Shown here: one piece after another, positions 27,897 through 35,676 of the stretch
Layout of the letters: each line of letters begins with the position of its first letter
Position numbering within the stretch: the first letter of the stretch is position 1
Source: Paractinoplanes toevensis
Lineage (GTDB): Bacteria; Actinomycetota; Actinomycetes; Mycobacteriales; Micromonosporaceae
NCBI RefSeq assembly: GCF_018332695.1
Contig: NZ_BOQN01000030.1
Span: 1-52,442, forward strand
DNA length: 52,442 bases
Direction: 5' to 3'
Notes under the pieces: generated by a model
The model's input: the letters and a program-made list of their open reading frames with translations, nothing else
What the model was told of the DNA's origin: nothing
Database searches by the model: none
Position numbers and translations under genes: made by a program

Positions 27897-28391
27897 ATGA
27901 GTGCAACTCGTCGAATTCTCGCCGCCGGACTGCCCTCAGTGGCCGTCGCTGCGGCTCTGGCCTTTTCCGCCTCGCCGGCCCTGGCCGTCGCGGAGTACGC
28001 GGCCCGCCCGGCCGTCACCGCTACGCCGTGTGCCGACGACGACCGCACCAAGTGTGACTACGGCTCGGACACGGGCGAGGCGCCCGCGACCGGCGGGCCC
28101 ACCCGCGGCCACGCCGGCTACGGCACCACGACGCCGAGCCACACGGTGACGCCGAGCCCGAGTGCGACCACGCCGTCCGGCAACGTCGACACCGTGCCGC
28201 CGACCACGCCGCCGGGCGTGCAGGACACCGTCACGCCCACGCCGACCAGCAGCACCGGCGGCGGCGTCAGCCCCGCCCACACCCTTCCGGTGACCGGTGC
28301 CCCGATGGGCGCGATCGTCTCGCTCGGCGCCCTGATGGTCGCCGGCGGCGTCGCCTCGGTCTGGTACACCCGGCGTCGTCGCAACGCCTGA
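27897..28391 (+). CDS. LPXTG cell-wall-anchored surface protein
   Basis: The 164-residue protein has a signal peptide ending near Ala30 (SASPALA), a 95-residue Thr/Pro-rich extracellular region with two Cys (near 45 and 53), and a complete sorting signal: LPVTG at 130-134, a hydrophobic stretch and an RRRR tail. A sortase should link it to the cell wall, but no sortase gene is in the window. The Thr/Pro region may be glycosylated. No further domain is recognisable. A strong terminator follows. Confidence 0.85.
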   Translation: MSATRRILAAGLPSVAVAAALAFSASPALAVAEYAARPAVTATPCADDDRTKCDYGSDTGEAPATGGPTRGHAGYGTTTPSHTVTPSPSATTPSGNVDTVPPTTPPGVQDTVTPTPTSSTGGGVSPAHTLPVTGAPMGAIVSLGALMVAGGVASVWYTRRRRNA

Positions 28392-28458
28392 CATCCGATT
28401 TATCCGCCTAAGTCAGGCGGCTTGCGCTTCCCTCTCGGGTACGCCGTGGACAGCGCGA

Positions 28459-28500
28459 CGGAGGCCGTCCGGCTCGAAGCCGGACGGCCTCCGGTTTTTT
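28459..28500 (+). terminator. Strong rho-independent terminator
   Basis: A perfect 16-bp stem (28459-28474 with 28478-28493) has a 3-base loop and is followed by TTTTTT at 28495-28500. It ends the LPXTG gene and insulates the next gene, whose leaderless promoter begins about 15 bases on. Confidence 0.92.
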
Positions 28501-28515
28501 GTCGCACCCGCGGCA

Positions 28516-28521
28516 TAGGGT
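28516..28521 (+). promoter_or_regulatory. Predicted -10 element (leaderless) of the LigD-type polymerase gene
   Basis: TAGGGT lies seven bases before the ATG at 28529, and no ribosome site is present. The same hexamer precedes bioB at six bases. Confidence 0.5.
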
Positions 28522-28528
28522 CGAATGC

Positions 28529-29560
28529 ATGCCGAAAGCCGCAGCGGAAGAGCACGAGATCGCCGGCCACACCGTCCGGCTGAGCAGCCCTGACAAGATC
28601 TGCTTCCCGAGCAAGGGCTACACGAAGCGCGACGTGTTCGAGTATTACCGTTCCGTCGGCGACGGCATCCTGCGCGCCCTGCGGGACCGGCCCACCACGC
28701 TGCAGCGCTTCCCCGACGGCATCGACGGCGAGATGTTCTTCCAGAAACGCATCGCCACCCGCGGGGTGCCGCCCTGGGTGCAGACCGCGACGATCAGCTT
28801 CCCGAGCGGGCGGACGGCCGACGAGCTGTGCCCGGCCGACCTCGCCCACGTGGCCTGGGCCGCGCAGATGGGCACGATCGTCTTCCACCCCTGGCCGGTG
28901 CGGGCCGCCGCCCCCGACAACCCCGACGAGCTGCGCATCGACCTCGACCCGCACGCCGGCACCGGCTTCGGCGACGTGGTCGCGGCGGCCGGGGTGATCC
29001 GCGAGGTGCTCGACGACCTGGGCTTCGTGGGTTATCCGAAGACCTCCGGCGGCCGCGGCGTGCACGTCTACGTGCGGATCGCGCCGCAGTGGTCGTTCGT
29101 GCAGGTGCGGCGGGCGGCGATCGCCCTGGCCCGGGAGGTCGAGCGGCGCAGCCCCGACCGGATCACCACCGCGTGGTGGAAGGAGGAGCGCGGCGAGAAG
29201 GTGTTCCTCGACTTCAACCAGATGGCGCGGGACCGCACGATCGCCTGCGCCTATTCTCTGCGCGCCACCGCCCGGGCCACCGTGTCCACCCCGGTGACCT
29301 GGGCCGAGCTGACCGAGGTGGAGCCGGACGACTTCGATCTGCGCACGGTGCCGGCCCGGTTCGCCAAGATCGGTGACCCGCACGCGGGCATCGACGACGT
29401 GGCGCATGACATCACCCCGCTGCTGGAGTGGGTCGAGCGGGACGAAAAGGCCGGCCAGGGCGACATGCCCTATCCGCCCGACCACCCGAAGATGCCGGGC
29501 GAGCCGCCGCGGGTGCAGCCGAGCAAGATGAACAAGGCGAACTGGACCTCCGCCGACTAG
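28529..29560 (+). CDS. LigD-type DNA repair polymerase/primase (Prim-Pol domain protein)
   Basis: The 343-residue protein is a stand-alone LigD polymerase domain of the archaeo-eukaryotic primase superfamily. The metal-binding Asp pair is in RIDLDPHAG (138 and 140), the nucleotide-binding KTSGGRGVHVYVRI follows near 182, and KVFLDFNQMARDRTIACAYSLR lies downstream. Such proteins fill gaps or ends in non-homologous end joining or base excision repair. No ligase or nuclease domain is fused, but an ATP-dependent DNA ligase gene lies 2.5 kb away. The ATG at 28529 fits the promoter spacing and the family start. Confidence 0.9.
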   Translation: MPKAAAEEHEIAGHTVRLSSPDKICFPSKGYTKRDVFEYYRSVGDGILRALRDRPTTLQRFPDGIDGEMFFQKRIATRGVPPWVQTATISFPSGRTADELCPADLAHVAWAAQMGTIVFHPWPVRAAAPDNPDELRIDLDPHAGTGFGDVVAAAGVIREVLDDLGFVGYPKTSGGRGVHVYVRIAPQWSFVQVRRAAIALAREVERRSPDRITTAWWKEERGEKVFLDFNQMARDRTIACAYSLRATARATVSTPVTWAELTEVEPDDFDLRTVPARFAKIGDPHAGIDDVAHDITPLLEWVERDEKAGQGDMPYPPDHPKMPGEPPRVQPSKMNKANWTSAD

Positions 29561-30012
29561 ATCGACAGCTTCATGCCCTCGTGCGAGGCGGTGAAGCCGA
29601 GCTTCTCGTAGAAGCGGTGTGCCTCGGTGCGGCGCTTGTCCGTGGTGAGCTGGACGACCTTGCAGCCGCGATCACGGGCGCGCTGCACGGCGTACGCCAT
29701 CAATTGGTGGCCGAAGCCGCCGCCGCGCTGATCGGCCCGCACCCGGACGGCCTCGATCGTCATCCGCCAGGATCCGCCGCGGCTCAGGCCGGGCGTGAAG
29801 GTGAGCTGGCAGGTCGCCAGCACCTCGCCGCCGTCCACCCCGACGATCAGCTCGTTGCCCGGATCGGCGTCGATCGCCTCGAAGGCCGCCCAGGTCGCGG
29901 CGTCCACCTCCTCGGGCACCGTGCCGAAACCCCGCGCCCGGCTGATCTCGTCGTCGGCGAGCAGCTCCAGGATCGCGGGCACATCTGCCCGTTCGGCCAG
30001 GCGGAACTCCAT
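29557..30012 (-). CDS. GNAT-family acetyltransferase
   Basis: The 151-residue protein has a full GNAT fold: RLAERADVPAILELLADDEI at the start, the acetyl-CoA loop VRVRADQRGGGFGHQLMAYAV and the ending AHRFYEKLGFTASHEGMKL. The substrate is unknown. GGGGAGG provides a ribosome site. Its stop overlaps that of the LigD-type polymerase in a CTAG, the same arrangement as chdC and its convergent acetyltransferase. Confidence 0.9.
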   Translation of the reverse strand: MEFRLAERADVPAILELLADDEISRARGFGTVPEEVDAATWAAFEAIDADPGNELIVGVDGGEVLATCQLTFTPGLSRGGSWRMTIEAVRVRADQRGGGFGHQLMAYAVQRARDRGCKVVQLTTDKRRTEAHRFYEKLGFTASHEGMKLSI

Positions 30013-30060
30013 CGATCGCGTCCTCCCCGTTGAGTGCGTGGCTCAGGCACGATGTTGGCC

Positions 30061-30519
30061 ATGCACGTGCTGCTCACACCGTTCCGGCGGGCCTACCGGG
30101 TGCTCGTCTGGCTGGCCAACTCACCGCGCACCCTCATTCTTTCCTACGCGCTGCTCATCTTCGTCTGCGCCGTCCTCTACCACTTCTTCGAGAAGGACGC
30201 CTCGGTCGGTGACGCGGTGTGGTGGGCCGTCGTGACCGCCTCCACCGTCGGTTACGGCGACATCTCGCCGTCGACCTGGCAGGGGCGGGTGGTCGCCGGG
30301 GTGCTCATCTCGGTCATGGTGCTGCTGGTGATCCCGCTGATCACCGCGCACTTCGCCAGCAAGCTGATCGTGGACACCGATGCCTTCCGGCACGACGAGC
30401 AGGAAGAGCTCAAGCACAACCTGCGCCGGGTGAAGGTGCTCCTCGAGGCCCTCGCCGAGCGGGAGGGCGTCACTTTGCCGGACAGCGCAAACCCTCCTGC
30501 GGCACCGTCAGATCGATGA
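30061..30519 (+). CDS. Two-helix potassium channel
   Basis: The 152-residue protein has a first membrane helix (about 25-42), a pore loop with the K+ filter TVGYGD (62-67), and a second helix (about 80-100). A short charged cytoplasmic tail follows (HDEQEELKHNLRRVKVLLEAL), probably coiled. No RCK domain is attached. The ATG at 30061 is chosen over 30034 and 30052 because CACGAT lies seven bases before it. The last 50 bases overlap the 3' end of the convergent hydrolase gene. Confidence 0.88.
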   Translation: MHVLLTPFRRAYRVLVWLANSPRTLILSYALLIFVCAVLYHFFEKDASVGDAVWWAVVTASTVGYGDISPSTWQGRVVAGVLISVMVLLVIPLITAHFASKLIVDTDAFRHDEQEELKHNLRRVKVLLEALAEREGVTLPDSANPPAAPSDR

Positions 30520-32035
30520 GGTAACCGTCGACCGCCTGCACGATGCACTTGGTGCTCGGGTACGCCGTGTGGCCCTCCCCCTCCCAGGTGAGCACGTGCC
30601 CGACACCCAGCATGCTCGCCAGGTCGGCGGTGTTCTCGTAGGGCGTGGCCGGGTCGCCGGTGGTGCCGACCACCACGATCGGCGGGGCGCCGTTGGCCGT
30701 GCTCGCCGGGTAGGGGTCGCGCTCACCCGGCCAGAACGTGCACGGCAGCATGCCGACCGCCAGCGCCGCCCCGAACAGCGGGTACTTCTTACGCCACTCG
30801 CCCTGGAGCTTGCGGACCTCCTCCACGCTGGGCGCGTCCTTGGTGTCGGCGCAGTTCACCGCGAGGTTGGCGTCGAACAGGTTGCTGTAGCTGCCGTCCG
30901 GTTTCCGCTCCGCGTACTGGTCGGCCAGGGTGAAGATGCCCTTGGCGTTGCCCTGCTGAAGGCCCGCCACCGCCTGCGCGAGGGTGGTCCAGCCCGACTC
31001 CGAGTAGAGCGACGAGATCACCGCGACGAAGATCCAGCCGGCGGTCGCCTTGCGACCGTCCGAGTAGGCGATCGGGTTCTTCGCGGCGGCGGCCATCGCG
31101 TCGGTCACCGCCTTGCGCGCGTCCGGCGCGATCGGGCACTTCGCCGGGGTCGCCTTGCACCAGGCGGTGAAGTTGGTGAACGCCCGCTCGAAGCCCTTGG
31201 CCTGCGACTCGGAGCCCTGCACGTAGGTCTGCTTCGGGTCGACCGCGCCGTCCAGCACCATCGCCCGGATGTTGGCCGGGAACTGCTGGGCGTAGGTGGC
31301 GCCGAGCAGCGTGCCGTAGGACCAGCCCAGGTAGGACAGTTTCTCGTCGCCGACCGCGGCCCGGATCGAGTCCATGTCCTTGGCGGCCTGCTCGGTGGAG
31401 AAGTTGACCAGCTGGTCGCCGTACTTCGCGCCGCAGTCGCCGGCGATCTTCTTGTTCAGCGCCACCAGGCTGTCGAAGTCGGCCTGGCTGGCCGGGTCGG
31501 GCGGGGCCGCGAAGCTGGCGTCCTGGTCGCTGTTGTCGATGCACTTGATCGGGTCGGAGCGGCCGACCCCGCGCGGGTCGAAGCCGATGATGTCGAACTT
31601 GTCGGTGATCTCGGTGGGCAGACCGCCGAGCGCCTCGCCGTAGGAGAGGTAGACGGCGGTGTCGACGCCGGAGCCGCCCGGGCCGCCCGGGTTGATCAGT
31701 AGCGAGCCGATCCGGTTCTTCTGCGTCGCGGAGTGGATGCGGATCACCGAGATCGAATAGGTCTCGCCGCCGCTCTGCGGATCGTTCCAGTCGCGCGGGA
31801 CGGCGATGTCGGCGCAGTCGTACTGCATCCCGGTGGCGCCCCGGCCGACCAGGTCGCGCGGAACGTCGTCGCAGGACCGCCAGTCGGTGCTCGAGCCGGG
31901 CGCCGCGGAGGTGCTCTTGGCGAACGGATCGTCCTCGCCCGAACCGTCCGGTGCGAACGTGGGCACGGTGCAACCCGCGAGGGTGATCACCATGGCGGCG
32001 AGGATTCCGACGACCAGACGGGTGCGACGCGGCAC
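30470..32035 (-). CDS. Secreted alpha/beta hydrolase lipoprotein (TAP-like C-terminus)
   Basis: The 521-residue protein has a lipoprotein signal with LAGC (Cys22). The alpha/beta hydrolase fold shows the oxyanion region NPGGPGGSG, the nucleophile Ser in LGWSYGTLLGATYA, the Asp in VVVGTTGDPATPYE and the His in WEGEGHTAYPS. The family includes actinobacterial tripeptidyl aminopeptidases and related secreted hydrolases; substrate cannot be settled. The start is GTG at 32035. The C-terminal 50 bases overlap the K+ channel gene in antisense. Confidence 0.9.
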   Translation of the reverse strand: MPRRTRLVVGILAAMVITLAGCTVPTFAPDGSGEDDPFAKSTSAAPGSSTDWRSCDDVPRDLVGRGATGMQYDCADIAVPRDWNDPQSGGETYSISVIRIHSATQKNRIGSLLINPGGPGGSGVDTAVYLSYGEALGGLPTEITDKFDIIGFDPRGVGRSDPIKCIDNSDQDASFAAPPDPASQADFDSLVALNKKIAGDCGAKYGDQLVNFSTEQAAKDMDSIRAAVGDEKLSYLGWSYGTLLGATYAQQFPANIRAMVLDGAVDPKQTYVQGSESQAKGFERAFTNFTAWCKATPAKCPIAPDARKAVTDAMAAAAKNPIAYSDGRKATAGWIFVAVISSLYSESGWTTLAQAVAGLQQGNAKGIFTLADQYAERKPDGSYSNLFDANLAVNCADTKDAPSVEEVRKLQGEWRKKYPLFGAALAVGMLPCTFWPGERDPYPASTANGAPPIVVVGTTGDPATPYENTADLASMLGVGHVLTWEGEGHTAYPSTKCIVQAVDGYLIDLTVPQEGLRCPAK

Positions 32036-32090
32036 TGTTACGGCCTTTCGACGGCTGGGCTTGCTGGAGTCGAGGCTAGCCGGTCCTGAT

Positions 32091-33158
32091 TTACCGGCTT
32101 GTCAAGACCTCGGCCAGGTTGAACTGGACCGGCCGTTCCAGCTGCTCGTAGGTGCAGGTGTGCGGCTCCCGGTCGGGCCGCCAGCGCTCGAACTGGGCGG
32201 TGTGCCGGAACCGGACGCCCTCCATGTAGTCGTAACGCACCTCGACCACCCGCTCCGGCCGCAACGGCGTGAACGACAGGTCCTTGCCGTTGTTCCACCG
32301 GCTGTACTCGTTCTTGCGCGGGGTGCGCTCGCCCTGCATCTGCGCGGCCCAGTCCCACGGGTGCCCCTCGAACGACGTGACCAGCGGCTGGAGCTCGCGG
32401 AACAGCTCCTCGCGCACCGCGATGGGGAACGCGCCGATCACCCCGACCGAGGCCAGCACGCCGCGCTCGTCGTACAGCCCGAGCAGCAGCGACCCGATCC
32501 GGTCCTCGGCGGACTTGTGCACCCGGTAGCCGGCTACCACACAGTCGGCCGTCCGCTTGTGCTTGATCTTCGTCATCACCCGCTTGTCGGGCTGGTAGGT
32601 GAGCTCGGGCGACTTGGCGATCAACCCGTCGAGCCCGGCCCCCTCGAACTCGGCGAACCACCGCCGCGCGGTGGGAAGATCGTCGGTGGCCGGGGTGATG
32701 TGCACCGGCGGCCGCGCATTTTTCAGTACGTCCACCAGGCGTGCCCGCCGTTCGGCGAAGGGCAGCTCGCTGAGGTCCTCATCGCCGATGGCGAGCAGGT
32801 CGAACGCGACGAAGCTGGCCGGGGTCTGCTCACTCAGCAGCTTGACCCGGCTCGCGGCCGGGTGGATGCGCTGCTGCAGCGCCTCGAAATCGAGCGTGTT
32901 GCGCTCGGTGTCGGCCACGATCACCTCGCCGTCGATCACCGCCCGCTCCGGGAAGTTGGCCAGCACGGCCTCGACGACCTCGGGAAAATACCTGGTCATC
33001 GGTTTCTCGTTGCGGCTGCCGATCTCGACCTCCGGACCGTCCCGGAAGATGATCGAGCGGAAGCCGTCCCACTTCGGCTCGTAGACCTGGCCGGGCGGAA
33101 TCTCCGCCACGGGCTTGGCGAGCATCGGCTTGACCGGCGGATTGATCGGCAGCTGCAT
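32091..33158 (-). CDS. ligC: ATP-dependent DNA ligase (LigC type)
   Basis: The 355-residue ligase has the nucleotidyl-transfer Lys29 in EPKWDGFRSI, the RNEKPMTRYFPEV segment, ERAVIDGEVIV, FDLLAIGDEDL, GLDGLIAKSPELTY and a C-terminal OB-fold domain. The size and lack of extra domains match mycobacterial LigC. In mycobacteria LigC works with a stand-alone Prim-Pol in repair; a candidate partner lies at 28529 in this window. CAGACT stands six bases before the ATG, suggesting leaderless transcription. The downstream hydrolase gene starts 55 bases after its stop. Confidence 0.92.
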   Translation of the reverse strand: MQLPINPPVKPMLAKPVAEIPPGQVYEPKWDGFRSIIFRDGPEVEIGSRNEKPMTRYFPEVVEAVLANFPERAVIDGEVIVADTERNTLDFEALQQRIHPAASRVKLLSEQTPASFVAFDLLAIGDEDLSELPFAERRARLVDVLKNARPPVHITPATDDLPTARRWFAEFEGAGLDGLIAKSPELTYQPDKRVMTKIKHKRTADCVVAGYRVHKSAEDRIGSLLLGLYDERGVLASVGVIGAFPIAVREELFRELQPLVTSFEGHPWDWAAQMQGERTPRKNEYSRWNNGKDLSFTPLRPERVVEVRYDYMEGVRFRHTAQFERWRPDREPHTCTYEQLERPVQFNLAEVLTSR

Positions 33159-33211
33159 GGCCCCAGTCTGCCGCTTCCGGCGTGATCCGGAAGCCCCTCG
33201 GTTTTTTGGCC

Positions 33212-33242
33212 TTTACCTTCCCCCGAGGGGAAGCCCCACACT
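33212..33242 (+). promoter_or_regulatory. MerR-type promoter with operator dyad, leaderless
   Basis: A -35-like TTTACC (33212-33217) and a -10-like CACACT (33237-33242) are separated by 19 bases, the long spacing typical of MerR-controlled promoters. A perfect dyad, CTTCCCC-CGA-GGGGAAG (33217-33233), lies between them. The ATG of the MerR gene is eight bases after the -10, so the transcript should be leaderless and autoregulated. Confidence 0.75.
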
Positions 33243-33249
33243 CGTCCCC

Positions 33250-34077
33250 ATGACCTCCCGCACGCTCACCATCGGCGAGTTCGCCCGCCGGGCCGGCCTC
33301 ACCGCGAAAGTCCTTCGCGCCTATGACGACTCCGGTCTGCTGCGGCCTGCTTCGGTCGATCCGCTCAACGGCTACCGCTATTACCAACCCGACCAGTTGG
33401 AGCGCGCTCGTCGCCTCAGCGTGCTCCGCCGGCTCGAGATGCCGCTGGCGGTCGCCGCCGAGATCCTCGACGCACCCGACGCGGAGGCGGTGGTTCGCCT
33501 CGATCGCTGGTGGGCGGCGGAGGAGGCGGCGATGCAGGCCCGACGGGGGAGTCTGCACTGGTTGCGCGGTCGCCTGGCCAACAGCGCCAGCTCGGTCGAG
33601 GCGAGCTTCACGGTGCGGGTCCGGGAGGTCCCGACCTTCAAGATCGCTTCAATCCGTACGGCGGTCGACCAGAACGGCCTGGTCGAGGCCATTCGCGACC
33701 TGGAGTGGGCGATCCGTTCCCACCTGCACGGCTGGGCCGAGGCCGAGTTCGCCGAGCACTGGGTGATCTTTCACGGTCCGGTCACGCCGGAGAGCGAGGC
33801 GACCATCGAGGTCTGCGTCCCGTTCACCGGTGTGGTCGAGCCGCTCGGCGAGATCGCGATCCGGCTGGAGTCGGCGCATCGCGAGGCCTACGCGACGGTG
33901 GCCCGCGATGACTGCTTCTATCCGCGCATCATGCGGGCCTACGAGGCGGTCGACGACTACCTGAGCACCGAGGGCCTGACCCGCATCGGCCCCGAGCGTG
34001 AGATCTACCTGGGCGAGTGGCACCGCATCGCCGGCACCGATCCGTTCGTGCACGTGTCGATACCCATCAAGGAGTGA
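33250..34077 (+). CDS. MerR-family regulator with GyrI-like effector domain
   Basis: The 275-residue protein has an N-terminal MerR winged helix (LTIGEFARRAGLTAKVLRAY, GYRYYQPDQLERARRLSVL), a short linker helix and a C-terminal GyrI-like ligand domain (residues ~120-275, FTVRVREVPTFKIASIRT and ending PFVHVSIPIKE), as in BmrR-type multidrug sensors. It probably binds a hydrophobic or cationic ligand and twists its own 19-bp-spacer promoter. The transglutaminase-like gene follows six bases after its stop and must be in the same operon. Confidence 0.92.
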   Translation: MTSRTLTIGEFARRAGLTAKVLRAYDDSGLLRPASVDPLNGYRYYQPDQLERARRLSVLRRLEMPLAVAAEILDAPDAEAVVRLDRWWAAEEAAMQARRGSLHWLRGRLANSASSVEASFTVRVREVPTFKIASIRTAVDQNGLVEAIRDLEWAIRSHLHGWAEAEFAEHWVIFHGPVTPESEATIEVCVPFTGVVEPLGEIAIRLESAHREAYATVARDDCFYPRIMRAYEAVDDYLSTEGLTRIGPEREIYLGEWHRIAGTDPFVHVSIPIKE

Positions 34078-34082
34078 CAGAC

Positions 34083-34931
34083 ATGGACTACACCCGGCAG
34101 ACCCGGTTCTCCGACCCCCGACGGCACGCGGCGCTGTTCGATCCGCTTCCCGCCGACCCCGACGGCATCGGCGCGGTCGTGCGCAACCTCGCCGTGCACT
34201 ACCGCGCGTCCGGCATCGACTTCCCACCCGACCGGCTCACCGAGATCGACAGCCGCTGGGTCGACCGCATGCTCGACGCCGACCGCAGCCGACATTCCAC
34301 CCCGCTCGCCGAGCCGCGGCCGCCTTCTGAGCGCATCGTCGGCTGCTGCCGCGACTTCACGCTGCTGACGGTGGCCGCCCTGCGGCACAAGGGCATCCCC
34401 GCCCGGAGCCGGGTCGGGTTCGGCGACTACTTCGACCCGACGTTCCACATCGACCACGTGATCACGGAGTACTGGGACGGTGCCCGCTGGATCGCCACCG
34501 ACAGCCAGATGGACCTGCCCGACGTGCGCCTGAGCGAGGGCGGCCTGCGTCCCGCCGCGCAGGTGTGGGCGGCCTACCGCCGCGGCGAGATCGATGTCGA
34601 CACCTTCGGCGTCGGCCCCGACCTGCCGGCCGAGCTGCGGGGCGCGGCGTTCGTGCGCAACTACGTCATCTACGAGCTGGCCCACCGCCGCGGCGACGAG
34701 CTGCTGCTCTGGGACGTGTGGGGCGACGTGAGCCTGACGCTGGGCGACAACCTGGGGCTGATCGACGAGATAGCCGACCTCCTCCAGTCCGCCGACGCGG
34801 GCGATCGAAGCGCCGAGCGCAAGCTGGCCGACCTCTACGCTTCCGAGCCCCGCCTGCACCCCGGCCGCCACATCACCTGCGCCACCCCCAACCGCCCACC
34901 CTCGGAGGCCGACCTGCACCGCCCCACCTGA
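34083..34931 (+). CDS. Transglutaminase-like superfamily protein
   Basis: The 282-residue cytoplasmic protein has a transglutaminase-like fold with a Cys-His-Asp set: Cys89 in GCCRDFTLLTVAALRHKGIPAR, His125 in FHIDHVITEYWDG and Asp140 in WIATDSQ. These proteins may act as proteases, amidases or crosslinkers; the reaction cannot be decided. AAGGAG lies before the ATG, within the end of the MerR gene. MerR control suggests induction by a small molecule. Confidence 0.85.
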   Translation: MDYTRQTRFSDPRRHAALFDPLPADPDGIGAVVRNLAVHYRASGIDFPPDRLTEIDSRWVDRMLDADRSRHSTPLAEPRPPSERIVGCCRDFTLLTVAALRHKGIPARSRVGFGDYFDPTFHIDHVITEYWDGARWIATDSQMDLPDVRLSEGGLRPAAQVWAAYRRGEIDVDTFGVGPDLPAELRGAAFVRNYVIYELAHRRGDELLLWDVWGDVSLTLGDNLGLIDEIADLLQSADAGDRSAERKLADLYASEPRLHPGRHITCATPNRPPSEADLHRPT

Positions 34932-34971
34932 ACCGCCCAGCGCGTCCTCGCGTAGGTGGGTGGCTCGTCGC

Positions 34972-35301
34972 TCAGCGGTTGTCGCCGCTGCCGCCCAGGA
35001 CGCCGCGGTTCTGGCGACTGGCCAGCTTGGTCAAGTTGGCCGTCGCGATGTCGTCGAGCGACAGATCGAGGTAGTCGGCGAGCACCGCTACGTACCAGAG
35101 CACGTCGCCGAGTTCCTTGGCGATGTCCGCCCGGTCGATCCGCGACTCGTCGCTGTCGAGGTCCCGCACCCACTTCTTGAACTTCTCGGCGATCTCACCC
35201 GACTCGCCGGCCAGCCCGAGCACCAGGTGAAGCAGCTCGTTCTTCGTGTCGCGTGCGGAGGCGGTGCGCAGGGCGCCGCGCTGATACTCGTCCAGGTCCA
35301 T
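34972..35301 (-). CDS. MazG-like nucleotide pyrophosphohydrolase
   Basis: The 109-residue protein has a single all-alpha MazG-type domain. GLAGESGEIAEKFKKW supplies the first Glu pair (near 33 and 36) and IAKELGDVLWYVAVLADYL the second acidic set (Glu63, Asp66), which bind Mg2+. The family hydrolyses NTPs or dNTPs to NMPs. It is the last gene of a tight operon, six bases after the DUF3037 stop, with no clear ribosome site, so translation is probably coupled. Confidence 0.9.
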   Translation of the reverse strand: MDLDEYQRGALRTASARDTKNELLHLVLGLAGESGEIAEKFKKWVRDLDSDESRIDRADIAKELGDVLWYVAVLADYLDLSLDDIATANLTKLASRQNRGVLGGSGDNR

Positions 35302-35307
35302 GGGCGG

Positions 35308-35676
35308 TCAGTGGACCAGGACGGTGAGCAGGCGGTCCAGTTCGGTGGACGGGTCGGTGGCCAGGCCCATGTGCACCGGGCCGGCGCGCAGGATCGTGCT
35401 GCGAGGGGCTACCAGCCAGCGGAAACGTTCGCCCGGCTTCATGGTGGCGGCTGCGCCGGCGCCGGTGCAGGTGGCCTCCCACGCGGCCAGGGCGGCGGCC
35501 ACGGCCGGCACGTCGACCTTTGGGTCCAGGGCGCGCAGGCGGTCCTCGTGCAGGTGGGTGCGGGCGGCCAGGAAATCCTGGCGCTGGCTGTAGAGAAGCA
35601 CGCCCACGTTGATCAGTTCGCCGCGTTCGATGCGGGGGACGGCCTGGATGATCGCGTACTCGTAGGGGACTCTCAC
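35308..35676 (-). CDS. DUF3037 family protein (HipA partner)
   Basis: The 122-residue protein matches DUF3037, with YEYAIIQAVPRIERGELINVGVLLYSQRQDFLAAR at the N-terminus and the conserved centre PGERFRWLVAPRSTIL. DUF3037 genes recur next to HipA-like kinase genes in many bacteria, but their role is not established. The GTG start overlaps the HipA stop (GTGA). It could be a kinase substrate, an inhibitor or an adaptor. Confidence 0.85.
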   Translation of the reverse strand: MRVPYEYAIIQAVPRIERGELINVGVLLYSQRQDFLAARTHLHEDRLRALDPKVDVPAVAAALAAWEATCTGAGAAATMKPGERFRWLVAPRSTILRAGPVHMGLATDPSTELDRLLTVLVH

